A DNA stretch of 64,000 nucleotides from positions 62,001 to 126,000 of the forward strand of contig NZ_JAEG01000009.1 in assembly GCF_000518785.1 (NCBI RefSeq), read 5' to 3'. This DNA is from Paenirhizobium selenitireducens ATCC BAA-1503. GTDB lineage: Bacteria; Pseudomonadota; Alphaproteobacteria; Rhizobiales; Rhizobiaceae. Shown here piece by piece: positions 17,035-25,530 of this stretch. Position numbers and translations under genes: made by a program. Under the pieces are notes generated by a model. That model saw nothing but the letters and a program-made list of their open reading frames with translations. It did no database searches and was not told the DNA's origin. Each line of letters opens with the position of its first letter. Position 1 is the first letter of the stretch.

Positions 17035-18183
17035 ATGGCAAAAGCAGATTTCTACGAGACCCTCGGGGTCGCCAAGACCGCCGACGAGAAGGAGCTGAAG
17101 AGCGCCTTTCGCAAGCTGGCGATGAAGCTTCACCCGGACAAGAACCCGGGCGACGACGAAGCCGAAAAGAAGTTCAAGGAAATCAACGAGGCCTATGAGA
17201 CGCTCAAGGACCCGCAGAAGCGCGCGGCCTATGATCGTTTTGGCCATGCAGCCTTCGAACAGGGCGGTGGCGGCGGCTTCCATCCGGGCGGCGGCGGTTT
17301 TGCCGGCGGCGGGTTCTCCGACATCTTCGAGGACATATTCGGCGAGATGATGGGCGGCGGCCGCGGCGGTCGTGCCCGCTCGACCGGCGGACGCGAACGC
17401 GGCGCCGACCTGCGCTACAATATGGAAATCTCGCTCGAGGAAGCCTTCACCGGCAAGACCGCGCAGATCAGGGTTCCAACCTCGATCACCTGCGAAGTCT
17501 GCACCGGTACCGGCGCCAAGCCGGGCACGAAGCCGACCACCTGCGCCACCTGCCAGGGAACCGGACGCATCCGCGCCGCCCAGGGTTTCTTCTCGATCGA
17601 ACGGACCTGTCCGACCTGCCACGGTCGCGGCCAGACGATCTCGGATCCCTGTGGCAAATGTCACGGCCAGGGACGGGTTACGGAAGAGCGCTCGCTTTCC
17701 GTCAACATTCCGGCCGGCATCGAGGACGGCACCCGCATCCGCCTGCAGGGCGAGGGCGAGGCCGGGCTGCGCGGCGGCCCTTCGGGCGATCTCTACATCT
17801 TCCTGTCGGTCAAGCCGCACGAGTTCTTCCAGCGTGACGGGGCGGATCTCTATTGCACCGTGCCGATCTCCATGACGACGGCGGTTCTTGGCGGGACCTT
17901 CGACGTGGTAACGCTGGACGGCGCCAAGTCGCGCGTAACGGTTCCGGAAGGCACCCAGCCCGGGAAGCAGTTTCGCCTGAAGGGTAAGGGCATGCCGGTC
18001 CTGCGTTCGACGCAGACGGGCGACCTCTATATCCAGATCCAGATCGAGACGCCGCAGAAGCTGACAAAGCGCCAGCGTGAGCTGCTGCAGGAGTTCGAAC
18101 AGCTTTCGTCGAAGGAGAACAATCCGGAATCGACAGGCTTCTTCGCCCGGATGAAGGACTTTTTCGACACGCTGAGCGACTGA
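17035..18183 (+). CDS. dnaJ: Chaperone DnaJ (Hsp40, type I)
   Basis: 382-aa co-chaperone of DnaK. The J domain (1-70) has the HPD motif at residues 33-35. The Gly/Phe-rich linker follows (about 77-115). Four CxxCxGxG zinc repeats are intact: [24 protein letters not shown] and CGKCHGQG. The C-terminal substrate-binding domains run to the end. It is last in the operon and is followed by a strong terminator. Confidence 0.98.
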   Translation: MAKADFYETLGVAKTADEKELKSAFRKLAMKLHPDKNPGDDEAEKKFKEINEAYETLKDPQKRAAYDRFGHAAFEQGGGGGFHPGGGGFAGGGFSDIFEDIFGEMMGGGRGGRARSTGGRERGADLRYNMEISLEEAFTGKTAQIRVPTSITCEVCTGTGAKPGTKPTTCATCQGTGRIRAAQGFFSIERTCPTCHGRGQTISDPCGKCHGQGRVTEERSLSVNIPAGIEDGTRIRLQGEGEAGLRGGPSGDLYIFLSVKPHEFFQRDGADLYCTVPISMTTAVLGGTFDVVTLDGAKSRVTVPEGTQPGKQFRLKGKGMPVLRSTQTGDLYIQIQIETPQKLTKRQRELLQEFEQLSSKENNPESTGFFARMKDFFDTLSD

Positions 18184-18211
18184 GCGTATCCGTCACTCTT
18201 CACGATACATC

Positions 18212-18248
18212 AAGCGAGCCGGAGACCTCTTCGGCTCGCTTCTTTTTT
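18212..18248 (+). terminator. Rho-independent terminator after dnaJ
   Basis: Perfect 10-bp stem AAGCGAGCCG (18212-18221) with CGGCTCGCTT (18232-18241), 10-base loop, then CTTTTTT. It is 28 bp past the dnaJ stop. Confidence 0.9.
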
Positions 18249-18259
18249 GCGTTCCCCGC

Positions 18260-18514
18260 TCAGGCGGCGACAGGGCGCGGCTGGCGAAGGATGAACCAGG
18301 CGAAGCGGCGCTGGATGGTGGGCGCGATGCCATAGACGATGCTGAACACCATGACGGGCGCCAGGATGGCGGTGCGCTCCCAGAGCGGCCAGCCGTCGGT
18401 CAGCGGCATCAGCACATAGAGGATTGCCGTGACGAAGGGATAGACGGCGGCCAGCATCAAGATGGACAGCCGGAACTTTGAGAGGACTGGACGGGGGGCT
18501 GAAATATCGGGCAT
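18260..18514 (-). CDS. Small two-helix membrane protein under a TetR-type operator
   Basis: 84-aa hydrophobic protein with two predicted transmembrane helices, about residues 15-37 (SILMLAAVYPFVTAILYVLM) and 45-65 (ILAPVMVFSIVYGIAP), and an Arg-rich C-terminus. I do not recognise the family, though the arrangement resembles DUF2798-type membrane proteins. I start at the ATG read at 18514 because GGAG lies 6 bp upstream. An ATG at 18526 would add four residues. It is divergent from a TetR regulator, and two tandem operator-like repeats sit directly upstream, so it is probably the repressed target. Confidence 0.7.
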   Translation of the reverse strand: MPDISAPRPVLSKFRLSILMLAAVYPFVTAILYVLMPLTDGWPLWERTAILAPVMVFSIVYGIAPTIQRRFAWFILRQPRPVAA

Positions 18515-18528
18515 GAATTTCTCCATAA

Positions 18529-18571
18529 GAACGGTACGTTTCGTTCTATATAGGAACGGATCGTTTCGTTC
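18529..18571. promoter_or_regulatory. Tandem TetR operators
   Basis: Two 18-bp near-identical, imperfectly palindromic copies, GAACGGTACGTTTCGTTC (18529-18546) and GAACGGATCGTTTCGTTC (18554-18571), are spaced 25 bp start to start between the divergent membrane-protein and tetR genes. The arms GAACG/CGTTC are exact. The repetition on one face of the helix suggests cooperative dimer binding. Confidence 0.7.
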
Positions 18572-18587
18572 AATAGGAAACCGTGCT

Positions 18588-19217
18588 ATGGCGATGAGAA
18601 AATCGGAGGGCAGCGTGACAGCAGAGAAACAGGTAGAGAACCGGCGCACCTCGATCGGCTCCCAGCGCAACCCGGCAAGCGAGGAGGCCATTCTCAAGGC
18701 CGCGCAGGACATTCTGCTCGAAGGCGGCCTGCCCGCTTTTTCGATCGAGGCGGTCGCCCGGCGCGCCAAGGCCGGAAAGCCGACCATCTATCGATGGTGG
18801 CCGTCAAAGGCCGCGCTTCTGCTCGACGTCTATCATCGCCAGAAGGACGGAGTGCCCCATCCCGACACCGGGGATATCCGCAAGGATCTCTCGCTGTTCC
18901 TCGCAGGCCTTCTCGACTTCTGGCGCGATGGCGGAGGGGCGATCTTCCGCTCGATCATCGCCGAAGCGCAGAGCGATCCGGCCGCGCTGCAGGCGCTGCA
19001 GGCCTATGCCCTGTCCCGATGCCGGCAGAGCGGGGTCATCCTCGAGCGCGGACAGGCGCGTGGAGAGGTTCGGGCGGATATCGATCCGGCGCTGCTGATC
19101 GAGCTGTTTTCGAGCTTTGCCTGGAACCGGCTGCTGACCAGCCGGCTGGACGTGAGCCGAGAGGAGATCGAACAGATCGTCTCGGCAGTCGTGGACGGGG
19201 TAGCCGTTCGAAAATAG
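18588..19217 (+). CDS. TetR/AcrR-family repressor
   Basis: 209-aa TetR regulator. The N-terminal DNA-binding domain (about residues 25-80) has ILKAAQDILLEGGLPAFSIE and the recognition helix region KAGKPTIYRWWPSKAALLLDVY. The C-terminal helical ligand domain resembles the TetR_C_33-type WHG group. I start at 18588, where AGGAAA precedes the ATG by 8 bp. Regulation of itself and of the divergent membrane protein is inferred from the tandem palindromes between them. The inducer is unknown. Confidence 0.88.
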   Translation: MAMRKSEGSVTAEKQVENRRTSIGSQRNPASEEAILKAAQDILLEGGLPAFSIEAVARRAKAGKPTIYRWWPSKAALLLDVYHRQKDGVPHPDTGDIRKDLSLFLAGLLDFWRDGGGAIFRSIIAEAQSDPAALQALQAYALSRCRQSGVILERGQARGEVRADIDPALLIELFSSFAWNRLLTSRLDVSREEIEQIVSAVVDGVAVRK

Positions 19218-19221
19218 GCGT

Positions 19222-19431
19222 TCAGTAGTGCGGCGGCCGGGTAATGGCGGGCGCTTCCAGTGACTGTTCTTCGAGCGACAGGAAACGCTCGGTCAGCCGA
19301 TCAAGCTTGGCGCGCGCCTGCTCGACCACCTTCCACTGCTCGGTGAGCTGGTCGGAGAGTTCCTCGATGATCCGGGCCTGATGGGCCACCGTCTCTTCGA
19401 GCCGCAGAATGCGGTCTTCCTGGTCGGTCAT
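19222..19431 (-). CDS. slyX: SlyX family protein
   Basis: 69-aa coiled-coil protein matching SlyX: heptad-rich RILRLEETVAHQARIIEELS, then the short C-terminal PPHY that ends most SlyX proteins. Function is not established in the family. It converges on tetR with 4 bp between stop codons. Confidence 0.8.
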   Translation of the reverse strand: MTDQEDRILRLEETVAHQARIIEELSDQLTEQWKVVEQARAKLDRLTERFLSLEEQSLEAPAITRPPHY

Positions 19432-19515
19432 GATCTGCTCCCCGTTGTTTGATTGACGCGGTTCTGGCGGATGTCCGCCGCCCGGTCAATGGCGGCGCAA
19501 CGGCTGCGTCACTTG

Positions 19516-19803
19516 CTAGCGCTGCTTCTTTTTCTTGTAGGGCATCAGCATGATGGCCGACGCCGTCACCGCCGCGCCAAAGGTGAGCGCCAGCGGGATC
19601 GCGATCATCGCCGCGGGCAGATAGGGATTGCGGCTGCGCGCGAGATGGCTGCCGAGCCCGCCGATGTCGAGCCAGATCAGCATGGCGGCGACGCCAAGGC
19701 CAAGGCAGACGCCGAACAAGACGTTGCCCCCGAGGAAGCGCAGCATTTCCCAATGATCGCGGCGGGCTTCTTCCGGCGTCAGTTCGTCTCGATCGGAATT
19801 CAT
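19516..19803 (-). CDS. Hypothetical membrane protein
   Basis: 95-aa protein with a charged N-terminus (about 1-20) and two predicted transmembrane segments, about residues 25-45 (NVLFGVCLGLGVAAMLIWL) and 63-87 (AAMIAIPLALTFGAAVTASA), ending in YKKKKQR. I do not recognise it. It lies between slyX and recF and reads opposite to recF. Stable overlap-free spacing and normal codon use support a real gene. Confidence 0.65.
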   Translation of the reverse strand: MNSDRDELTPEEARRDHWEMLRFLGGNVLFGVCLGLGVAAMLIWLDIGGLGSHLARSRNPYLPAAMIAIPLALTFGAAVTASAIMLMPYKKKKQR

Positions 19804-19983
19804 GCGCTCGCCCTTACGTTCGCGTACTGAACGACCAGATACACCCGCGCCAAGCGCCGGTCCATGCGTCGCAACGTCCGGGTCCCGCCCGCAGTTCCGG
19901 ACCCACGCCGGGAAAACCGCCCGCGCGCCTTGCCATCAGCGGCCTTTCGGCCTAGCTCAGGAAGGCACCGAACCTGGACCACC

Positions 19984-21105
19984 ATGACGCACAAGACCTC
20001 GATCCACCGGCTGAAGCTCACGGATTTCCGCAACTACGCGACCGCAACATTGACGCTTGACGGGCGGCACGTCGTGCTGACGGGGGAGAACGGCGCGGGC
20101 AAGACCAATCTCATGGAGGCGGTTTCCTTCCTGTCTCCGGGCCGGGGCCTGCGCCGGGCGGTGCTGGCCGATGTGGCACGCGTCGGCGCGCCGGGCGGCT
20201 TTTCGGTCTTCGCCGAAATCGACGGCATGGAAGGCGAGGTCGAGATCGGCACGGGCTCCGAAGGCGAAGGCGAGGCCGTGGTCCGCCGCCTGCGGATCAA
20301 CGGCACGCCCGCCAAGTCGGTCGACGAACTCACCGACCACCTGCGCATTCTCTGGCTGACACCGGCCATGGACGGGCTCTTCACCGGCTCCGCCTCCGAT
20401 CGCCGCCGCTTCCTCGACCGGCTGGTGCTGTCGCTCGATCCGGCGCATGGACGCCGCGCCAGCGACTTCGAACGCGCCATGCGCAGCCGCAACAAGCTGC
20501 TGTCGGAAGGCCGGTTCGATCCGGCCTGGCTGACCGGCATCGAGCAGCAGATGGCCGGGCTCGGCGTGGCGATGATGCTGGCGCGCCGCGAGATGCTCGG
20601 CCTGCTTGCGGGCCTGACCGCCCGGCAGGATGATTCGAGCTTCCCTTCGGCGCACCTCGCCCTCAGCGGCTTTCTCGACGAGGAAGGCGACGCTCCGGCC
20701 ATCGAGATCGAGGATCGCTACCTCGCGGCGCTTGCCAATGGCCGCTACCGCGACGCGGCCGCCGGCCGGACGCTCGAAGGGCCGCACCGCGCCGATCTCC
20801 TGGTCCGCCATGCCGACAAGGACATCGAGGCCGAGCGTTGCTCGACGGGGGAACAGAAAGCCCTGCTCGTCGGCCTTGTGCTTGCCCATGCAAGTCTCGT
20901 CGCGACCATGACCGGGCATGCGCCCATACTCCTGCTCGACGAGATCGCCGCGCATTTCGACGAAGGCCGACGCGCAGCACTTTTCAACCGGATCGATGCG
21001 CTTGGCGGCCAGGCCTTCATGACCGGTACGGACCGGGCGATGTTCTCGGCGCTCGGCGAGCGTGCCCAGTTCGTCACCGTTCGCGACAGCGTGCTCGCGG
21101 GCTGA
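19984..21105 (+). CDS. recF: DNA replication and repair protein RecF
   Basis: 373-aa SMC-like ATPase that helps load RecA at single-strand gaps (RecFOR pathway). The Walker A is GENGAGKTN (about residues 34-42), the ABC signature region is CSTGEQKALLVGLVLAHA, and Walker B is ILLLDEIAAHFDE. The start MTHKTSIHRLKLTDFRNY matches the family's RL-x-L-x-DFRNY opening, so the longer in-frame extension is rejected. It is not next to dnaA/dnaN, as is usual in rhizobia. Confidence 0.95.
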   Translation: MTHKTSIHRLKLTDFRNYATATLTLDGRHVVLTGENGAGKTNLMEAVSFLSPGRGLRRAVLADVARVGAPGGFSVFAEIDGMEGEVEIGTGSEGEGEAVVRRLRINGTPAKSVDELTDHLRILWLTPAMDGLFTGSASDRRRFLDRLVLSLDPAHGRRASDFERAMRSRNKLLSEGRFDPAWLTGIEQQMAGLGVAMMLARREMLGLLAGLTARQDDSSFPSAHLALSGFLDEEGDAPAIEIEDRYLAALANGRYRDAAAGRTLEGPHRADLLVRHADKDIEAERCSTGEQKALLVGLVLAHASLVATMTGHAPILLLDEIAAHFDEGRRAALFNRIDALGGQAFMTGTDRAMFSALGERAQFVTVRDSVLAG

Positions 21106-21146
21106 CGGGCTTTCCCGGCCGCGCCAACCGTGCGAATATCGCGTCC

Positions 21147-21914
21147 ATGGATCCGCTCAGCCCCGACGAAATATCCCGCTATCACCGGCATATCCTGCTC
21201 CCCGAGATCGGCGGGCAGGGCCAGCAGAAGCTGAAGGCCGCCCGCGTCATGGTGATCGGTGCCGGGGGGCTGGGGGCTCCCACCCTGATGTATCTCGCCG
21301 CCGCCGGCGTCGGCACGCTCGGCATTGCCGACGACGATCGCGTGTCGCTATCCAACCTGCAGCGCCAGGTGATCCACGACAGCGGCACGATCGGTGAGGA
21401 GAAGACCGAAAGTGCTGCCCGCGCGATCGCCCGCCTCAACCCGCATGTCCGAGTGAAGCGGTTCGAGCAGCGTTTCGACGACGTGTTTGCCGCCTCCCAT
21501 CTGGCCGGATTCGACCTGCTGATCGACGGTTCCGACAATTTCGATACGCGCTATGCCGCAGCCGACGCGGCCGAAGCGCGGCAGGTCCCGCTGGTGACGG
21601 GCGCCGTCGGCCGGTTCGACGGTTCGCTCACCGTGTTGAAGCCCTATGAGGACAATGCGCAGGGAGAGCCCAATCCGCGCTACCGCGACCTCTTTCCGGA
21701 GCCGCCGCCCGCCGGGCTGGTGCCTGCCTGCGCCGAAGCCGGTATCGTCGGGGCGCTTACCGGCGTGATCGGCACGCTGATGGCGATGGAAGCGATCAAG
21801 CTGATCACCGGTATCGGCGAACCTCTGGTCGGCCGCCTTCTGCTCTACGACGCGCTGGCGACGCGGTTCGACACGATCCGCTATCGCCGGCGCAAGGCTT
21901 CGCCTTCGTCATGA
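21147..21914 (+). CDS. moeB: Molybdopterin-synthase adenylyltransferase (MoeB/ThiF family)
   Basis: 255-aa E1-like enzyme that adenylates the C-terminus of the sulfur carrier MoaD (or ThiS). Visible features are RYHRHILLPEIGGQGQQKL, the nucleotide-binding VIGAGGLGAPTLMYLAAAG, DDDRVSLSNLQRQ, DGSDNFDTRY and VPACAEAGIVGALTGVIG, whose Cys is the conserved reactive cysteine. The CxxC pair seen before the catalytic loop in E. coli MoeB is replaced by NPRYRDLF, so structural zinc may be absent. No rhodanese domain is fused. Its stop overlaps the next start (ATGA). Confidence 0.88.
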   Translation: MDPLSPDEISRYHRHILLPEIGGQGQQKLKAARVMVIGAGGLGAPTLMYLAAAGVGTLGIADDDRVSLSNLQRQVIHDSGTIGEEKTESAARAIARLNPHVRVKRFEQRFDDVFAASHLAGFDLLIDGSDNFDTRYAAADAAEARQVPLVTGAVGRFDGSLTVLKPYEDNAQGEPNPRYRDLFPEPPPAGLVPACAEAGIVGALTGVIGTLMAMEAIKLITGIGEPLVGRLLLYDALATRFDTIRYRRRKASPSS

Positions 21915-22387
21915 CGATCGAGATCCTGCGCATCGATGCGGGTTTCGACCGCTACAAGGAGCTACTGGATGTTGTCCTGGCCGCCTTCGCGTTCATGGAC
22001 GGGCGGATCGACCCGCCCTCCTCCGCCCATCGGCTGACGCCGGCCTCGCTCGGGGAAAAGGCGGCGCAGGAGATCGCGTTTGCCGCGCTGGACGATCGGC
22101 GAGTGGTCGGCTGTATTTTCCTGAAACCGGAGGAACCCGCTCTCTATATCGGCAAGCTCGCCGTTCACCCCTCGGCGCAAGGCAAGGGCATAGGCCGCTT
22201 GCTGCTGGCGCGCGCCGAAGCAACGGCCCGCGAACTCGGGCTTTCCAGTCTTCGGCTCGAGACGCGCGTCGAACTTGCCGAAAACCACCGGCTCTTTGCC
22301 GCCTGGGGTTTTCGCAAGACGGCGGAAAACCGCCATGCCGGCTACGACCGGACCACCTCGATCGAGATGCGCAAGCCGCTCGCCTGA
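21911..22387 (+). CDS. GNAT-family N-acetyltransferase
   Basis: 158-aa acyl-CoA-dependent acetyltransferase. The central acetyl-CoA site is seen in ALYIGKLAVHPSAQGKGIGR followed by LLLARAEATARELG, and the C-terminal motif is LRLETRVELAENHRLFAAWGFRKT. Start overlaps the moeB stop by four bases, so the two are co-translated. The acceptor substrate cannot be predicted. Confidence 0.85.
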   Translation: MTIEILRIDAGFDRYKELLDVVLAAFAFMDGRIDPPSSAHRLTPASLGEKAAQEIAFAALDDRRVVGCIFLKPEEPALYIGKLAVHPSAQGKGIGRLLLARAEATARELGLSSLRLETRVELAENHRLFAAWGFRKTAENRHAGYDRTTSIEMRKPLA

Positions 22388-22397
22388 CGGACCTTGC

Positions 22398-23402
22398 TCA
22401 GGTCCGGCTGGGAAGAACGCGGTTCGGCGGACGATGGCCGTCGAAATAGGTGCGGATGTTGATGATCACCTTGTCGCCCATGTCGATACGGCCCTCGATC
22501 GTGGCCGAACCGGTATGCGGCAAGAGCACGACCTTGCCCTCGTTGGCGAGCTTGATCAGCTTTGGATTGACCGCAGGCTCCTTCTCGAACACATCGAGCC
22601 CGGCACCGGCGATCCGGCCTTCGCGCAGGCACTGGATCAGGGCGTCCTCGTCGATGATGTCACCGCGCGCCGTGTTGACGATGTAGCTGTTGGGTTGCAT
22701 CAGCGCCAGACGCCGCGCCGACAGGAGATGGAAGGTGGCCGGCGTCGACGGGCAGTTGACCGAGACGATATCGACGCGGGCGAGCATCTGGTCGAGGCTG
22801 TCCCAGTAGGTCGCCTCCAGCTCGTCCTCGGTCGCCGGATTGACGCGCTTGCGGTTGTGATAGTGGATCGACAGGCCGAAGGCCTTGGCGCGGCGGGCGA
22901 CGGCCGTGCCAATGCGGCCCATGCCGATGATGCCGATCCGCTTTCCCCAGATACGCCGACCGAGCATCCAGGTCGGCGACCAGCCGGTCCATTCGCCGGG
23001 CTTGTCCATCAGGATGCGCGCCCCTTCGACAAGACGGCGCGGCACGGCGAGAATGAGCGCCATGGTCATATCGGCGGTGTCTTCGGTCAGCACGTTCGGC
23101 GTATTGGTGACCGTTATGCCCTTTTTCGCCGCTGCGTCGACATCGATGTGGTCGATGCCGTTGGAGAAGCTGGCGATCAGCTTCAGCTGGGGACCCGCCT
23201 GCTCGATCAGCGCCGCGTCGATGCGGTCCGTCACCGTCGGCACCAGAACGTCGGCCGTTTTCATCGCTGCGACGAGTTCGGGCTGGGTGCGCGGCTTGTC
23301 ATCGATATTGAGCTCCGCCTCGAACAGTTCACGCATGCGGGTCTCCACCGCATCCGGCAATTTCCGGGTGATATAGACCTTGGGTCTTTTCCTGTTCGTC
23401 AT
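22398..23402 (-). CDS. D-isomer 2-hydroxyacid dehydrogenase (GhrB/GyaR-like)
   Basis: 334-aa NAD(P)-dependent reductase of the glyoxylate/hydroxypyruvate branch. The Rossmann motif is GIIGMGRIGTAVARRAKAFG (about 158-177). Catalytic residues are the Arg of VNTARGDIID, the Glu of DVFEKEPAVNP and the His of LLPHTGSAT. A D-glycerate or glyoxylate reductase role is the usual annotation. Substrate is inferred. It converges on the GNAT gene with a 10-bp gap. Confidence 0.88.
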   Translation of the reverse strand: MTNRKRPKVYITRKLPDAVETRMRELFEAELNIDDKPRTQPELVAAMKTADVLVPTVTDRIDAALIEQAGPQLKLIASFSNGIDHIDVDAAAKKGITVTNTPNVLTEDTADMTMALILAVPRRLVEGARILMDKPGEWTGWSPTWMLGRRIWGKRIGIIGMGRIGTAVARRAKAFGLSIHYHNRKRVNPATEDELEATYWDSLDQMLARVDIVSVNCPSTPATFHLLSARRLALMQPNSYIVNTARGDIIDEDALIQCLREGRIAGAGLDVFEKEPAVNPKLIKLANEGKVVLLPHTGSATIEGRIDMGDKVIINIRTYFDGHRPPNRVLPSRT

Positions 23403-23599
23403 GGGAAGAATCGATGCCTTGTTCAGAGGTCGTTAACCAAGACGGGGGATAATTTCCCCGTTCAGGGCATTTTCTACCAAACCCGTCAGCGAAGACAAAC
23501 AAAACCTCGCAGGTCGGCGCCCGTTTTCTGGCGAGACCGGCGGACCGATTGGCGGAATCGCGCAGAAACCCTTGAAATCTTTGAGCGATCGGAACCGCC

Positions 23600-24136
23600 A
23601 TGCGTCACATCGTGCTTCGTGCCTCTCTCGTTTCGTGGATCGCCCTCGGGCTTTGCGCAATGGGCGGGCCGGTAGCCGAGGCTCAGGGCGTATCCAAGGG
23701 CTCGAGCGGTCTGCCGCTGCCGCGCTTCGTCAGCCTGAAGGCCAAGCGAGTCAATCTCAGGATCGGACCGAGCACCGACTATGCCGTGTCCTGGCTCTAC
23801 CTGAAATCCGGGCTGCCCGTCGAGATCATCCAGGAATACGAGAACTGGCGGCGCATCCGTGACGCTGACGGCACGGAGGGGTGGGTGAGCCAGACCCTGT
23901 TGTCCGGCGAGCGCACCGCGGTCGCCGCACCATGGATGCGCGGCAACGATGTCTACGTGAACCTCAGGGCCGATTCGCAGTCGACGGCGAGCGTCGTCGC
24001 CAAGCTCGAGCCCGGCGTGGTGATGCGCCTCGAGGAATGCACCGGCAACTGGTGCCTGGCGGAAGCGGGCGGCGTCAACGGATGGGTGGCGCAGAGCGAG
24101 ATCTGGGGTGCCTATCCGGGCGAGGCCTTCAAATAA
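23600..24136 (+). CDS. Exported protein with two bacterial SH3 domains
   Basis: 178-aa protein with a signal peptide (cleavage probably after GPVAEA, about residue 28). Two SH3b repeats follow: about 45-105 (KAKRVNLRIGPSTDYAVSWL, GWVSQTLL) and 113-170 (VYVNLRADSQSTASVVAKLE, GWVAQSEIWG). Such modules bind peptidoglycan, so a periplasmic wall-associated role is likely. The WRRIRD and NWCLAE segments are typical of the rhizobial family. The 3' end overlaps the convergent kinase gene by 8 bp. Confidence 0.85.
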   Translation: MRHIVLRASLVSWIALGLCAMGGPVAEAQGVSKGSSGLPLPRFVSLKAKRVNLRIGPSTDYAVSWLYLKSGLPVEIIQEYENWRRIRDADGTEGWVSQTLLSGERTAVAAPWMRGNDVYVNLRADSQSTASVVAKLEPGVVMRLEECTGNWCLAEAGGVNGWVAQSEIWGAYPGEAFK

Positions 24137-25121
24137 GCCCGGCCTCGCTTGCCGCCTTGGACAGCGAGCCAAGCGGCCGCGGGCCGATCTGCTGAATGAC
24201 GATGCCGGCTGCCAGACAGCCGATGCGGCCGCAGTCGTAGAGCGAGCGACCCTGAGTATAGCCGTAGAGGAAGCCCGCAGCGAACAGGTCGCCGGCGCCC
24301 GTCGTGTCGACCAGTTGGTCGATCACGGTCGCTTCGACGCGGATGCGTTCGCCGCCCTTGAGGATCACGGCCCCCTCCTCGCTCATGGTCACGGCGGCGA
24401 GCTTGCAGTCGTTCGCCATCTTCGTGAGCGCGAGATCGAAATCCTCGGTCTCGTAGAGCGAGAGCGCTTCCTGCTTGTTGGAGAAGACGATGTCGACGGT
24501 GCCCGAGCGCATCAGATCGAGGAATTCGTCGCGGTAGCGGCCGACACAGAAGCTGTCGGACAGGGTCATCGACATTTCCCGGCCGTTCTCGTGGGCGATG
24601 CGGGCGCAGTCGAGGATCGCCTGCTTGGCCCGCGGCGGATCCCAGAGGTAGCCTTCGAAATACGTGACCTTCGACTGGGCGACGACCTCCGGCTCGACGT
24701 CCTCCGGGCCGAACTCGACGCAGGCGCCGAGATAGGTGTTCATCGAGCGCTCACCGTCCTCGGTGACGAAGATCATGCTGCGGGCGGTCGGCGGAAACGT
24801 GCCCTCCGGCCTGGTCTCGTAGTGCACGCCCTGGGCGCGGATGTCGTGGGCGAAGATCTTGCCGAGCTGGTCCTCGGCCACCTTGCCGAAATAGGCGGCC
24901 TTGCCGCCGAGGCTGGCGATGCCGGCGGCCGTATTGCCGGCGCTGCCGCCGGAGGCTTCGACAGCCGGGCCCATCAGGGCGTAAAGCGTCTCGGCGCGTT
25001 CGGCATCGATCAGGTTCATCGCGCCCTTGGTAATGCCGTTGTCGACGAGGAAGGCATCCTCGCAACGCGAGATGATGTCGACGATGGCGTTACCGACGGT
25101 GAGAACATCGAACCTGCTCAT
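24129..25121 (-). CDS. PfkB-family carbohydrate/nucleoside kinase (adenosine kinase-like)
   Basis: 330-aa ribokinase-fold kinase. PfkB signatures are SGGSAGNTAAGIASLGGKAA (about 58-77) and VDTTGAGDLFAAGFLYG (about 265-281), with the catalytic Asp in DTTGAGD. The N-terminal VLTVGNAIVDII and the AYFGKVAEDQLGKIFAHDI segment match proteins annotated as adenosine kinase in rhizobia. The substrate is not proven. Start at 25121 is chosen because MSRFDVLTVGN is the conserved beginning. Confidence 0.85.
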   Translation of the reverse strand: MSRFDVLTVGNAIVDIISRCEDAFLVDNGITKGAMNLIDAERAETLYALMGPAVEASGGSAGNTAAGIASLGGKAAYFGKVAEDQLGKIFAHDIRAQGVHYETRPEGTFPPTARSMIFVTEDGERSMNTYLGACVEFGPEDVEPEVVAQSKVTYFEGYLWDPPRAKQAILDCARIAHENGREMSMTLSDSFCVGRYRDEFLDLMRSGTVDIVFSNKQEALSLYETEDFDLALTKMANDCKLAAVTMSEEGAVILKGGERIRVEATVIDQLVDTTGAGDLFAAGFLYGYTQGRSLYDCGRIGCLAAGIVIQQIGPRPLGSLSKAASEAGLI

Positions 25122-25263
25122 AAATCCCGGATCTCCGATAGTTTGGGGTTTTCCGGTCATAGCCGTTTTTCTCCGGCAGAAAAGGAAAAAGCGCGCGCCT
25201 AGGCGGAATTGCGTAGACGTCATTCGTTTGTCACGCAGGCCGATTAGACAGTCCTCAAGTGAC

Positions 25264-25416
25264 GATGGCATGGAGCGCTTCAGGCGCCTCGCCATCCGCG
25301 CGGAGGACATGATTGGTCCTCGATCAGAACTCGCATCGACCACGGATGTACTGGCGATGCGGCTTCGGCCCCGACCCTCGGTCGGGCAGCGAAAGCGGGG
25401 GCAACCCCGCTTTTTT
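25264..25416 (+). ncRNA. Candidate structured non-coding RNA of about 150 nt
   Basis: The 409-bp gap between the kinase and AEC genes has no credible ORF but has a chain of hairpins on the + strand: 25264-25269/25291-25296 with an inner stem; GAGGAC 25303-25308/25316-25321; CGCATCG 25332-25338/25355-25361 continued by CCA/TGG; GGC-TTCG-GCC 25361-25370 (UUCG tetraloop); CCCGACC 25370-25376/25380-25386; and the terminator AAGCGGGG-GCAA-CCCCGCTT plus T6 at 25393-25416. It resembles no named RNA I can identify with confidence. I see no clear promoter, so the 5' end is uncertain. Confidence 0.5.
25393..25416 (+). terminator. Rho-independent terminator (end of the candidate ncRNA)
   Basis: Perfect 8-bp stem AAGCGGGG/CCCCGCTT with GCAA tetraloop and a run of six T (25411-25416). 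No protein gene on the + strand lies within 1.2 kb upstream, which is itself evidence for a transcript in the gap. Confidence 0.85.
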
Positions 25417-25530
25417 CGTTTTCGGCGCGCGTACTGACAAAGGTCAATCCGCTCTGGCCGATTGAGACGCATCGCGATAAGCCTTGGGACCTGACCTCGC
25501 CTTCTCCTCCCCCCGAGAGCTATTCCGCCG

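Noticed and set aside
25027-25437. 136-codon + strand frame across the kinase start and the hairpin region
   Set aside because: It runs through the terminator stem of the candidate RNA, is Arg-rich, has no ribosome-binding site and overlaps a real gene start.
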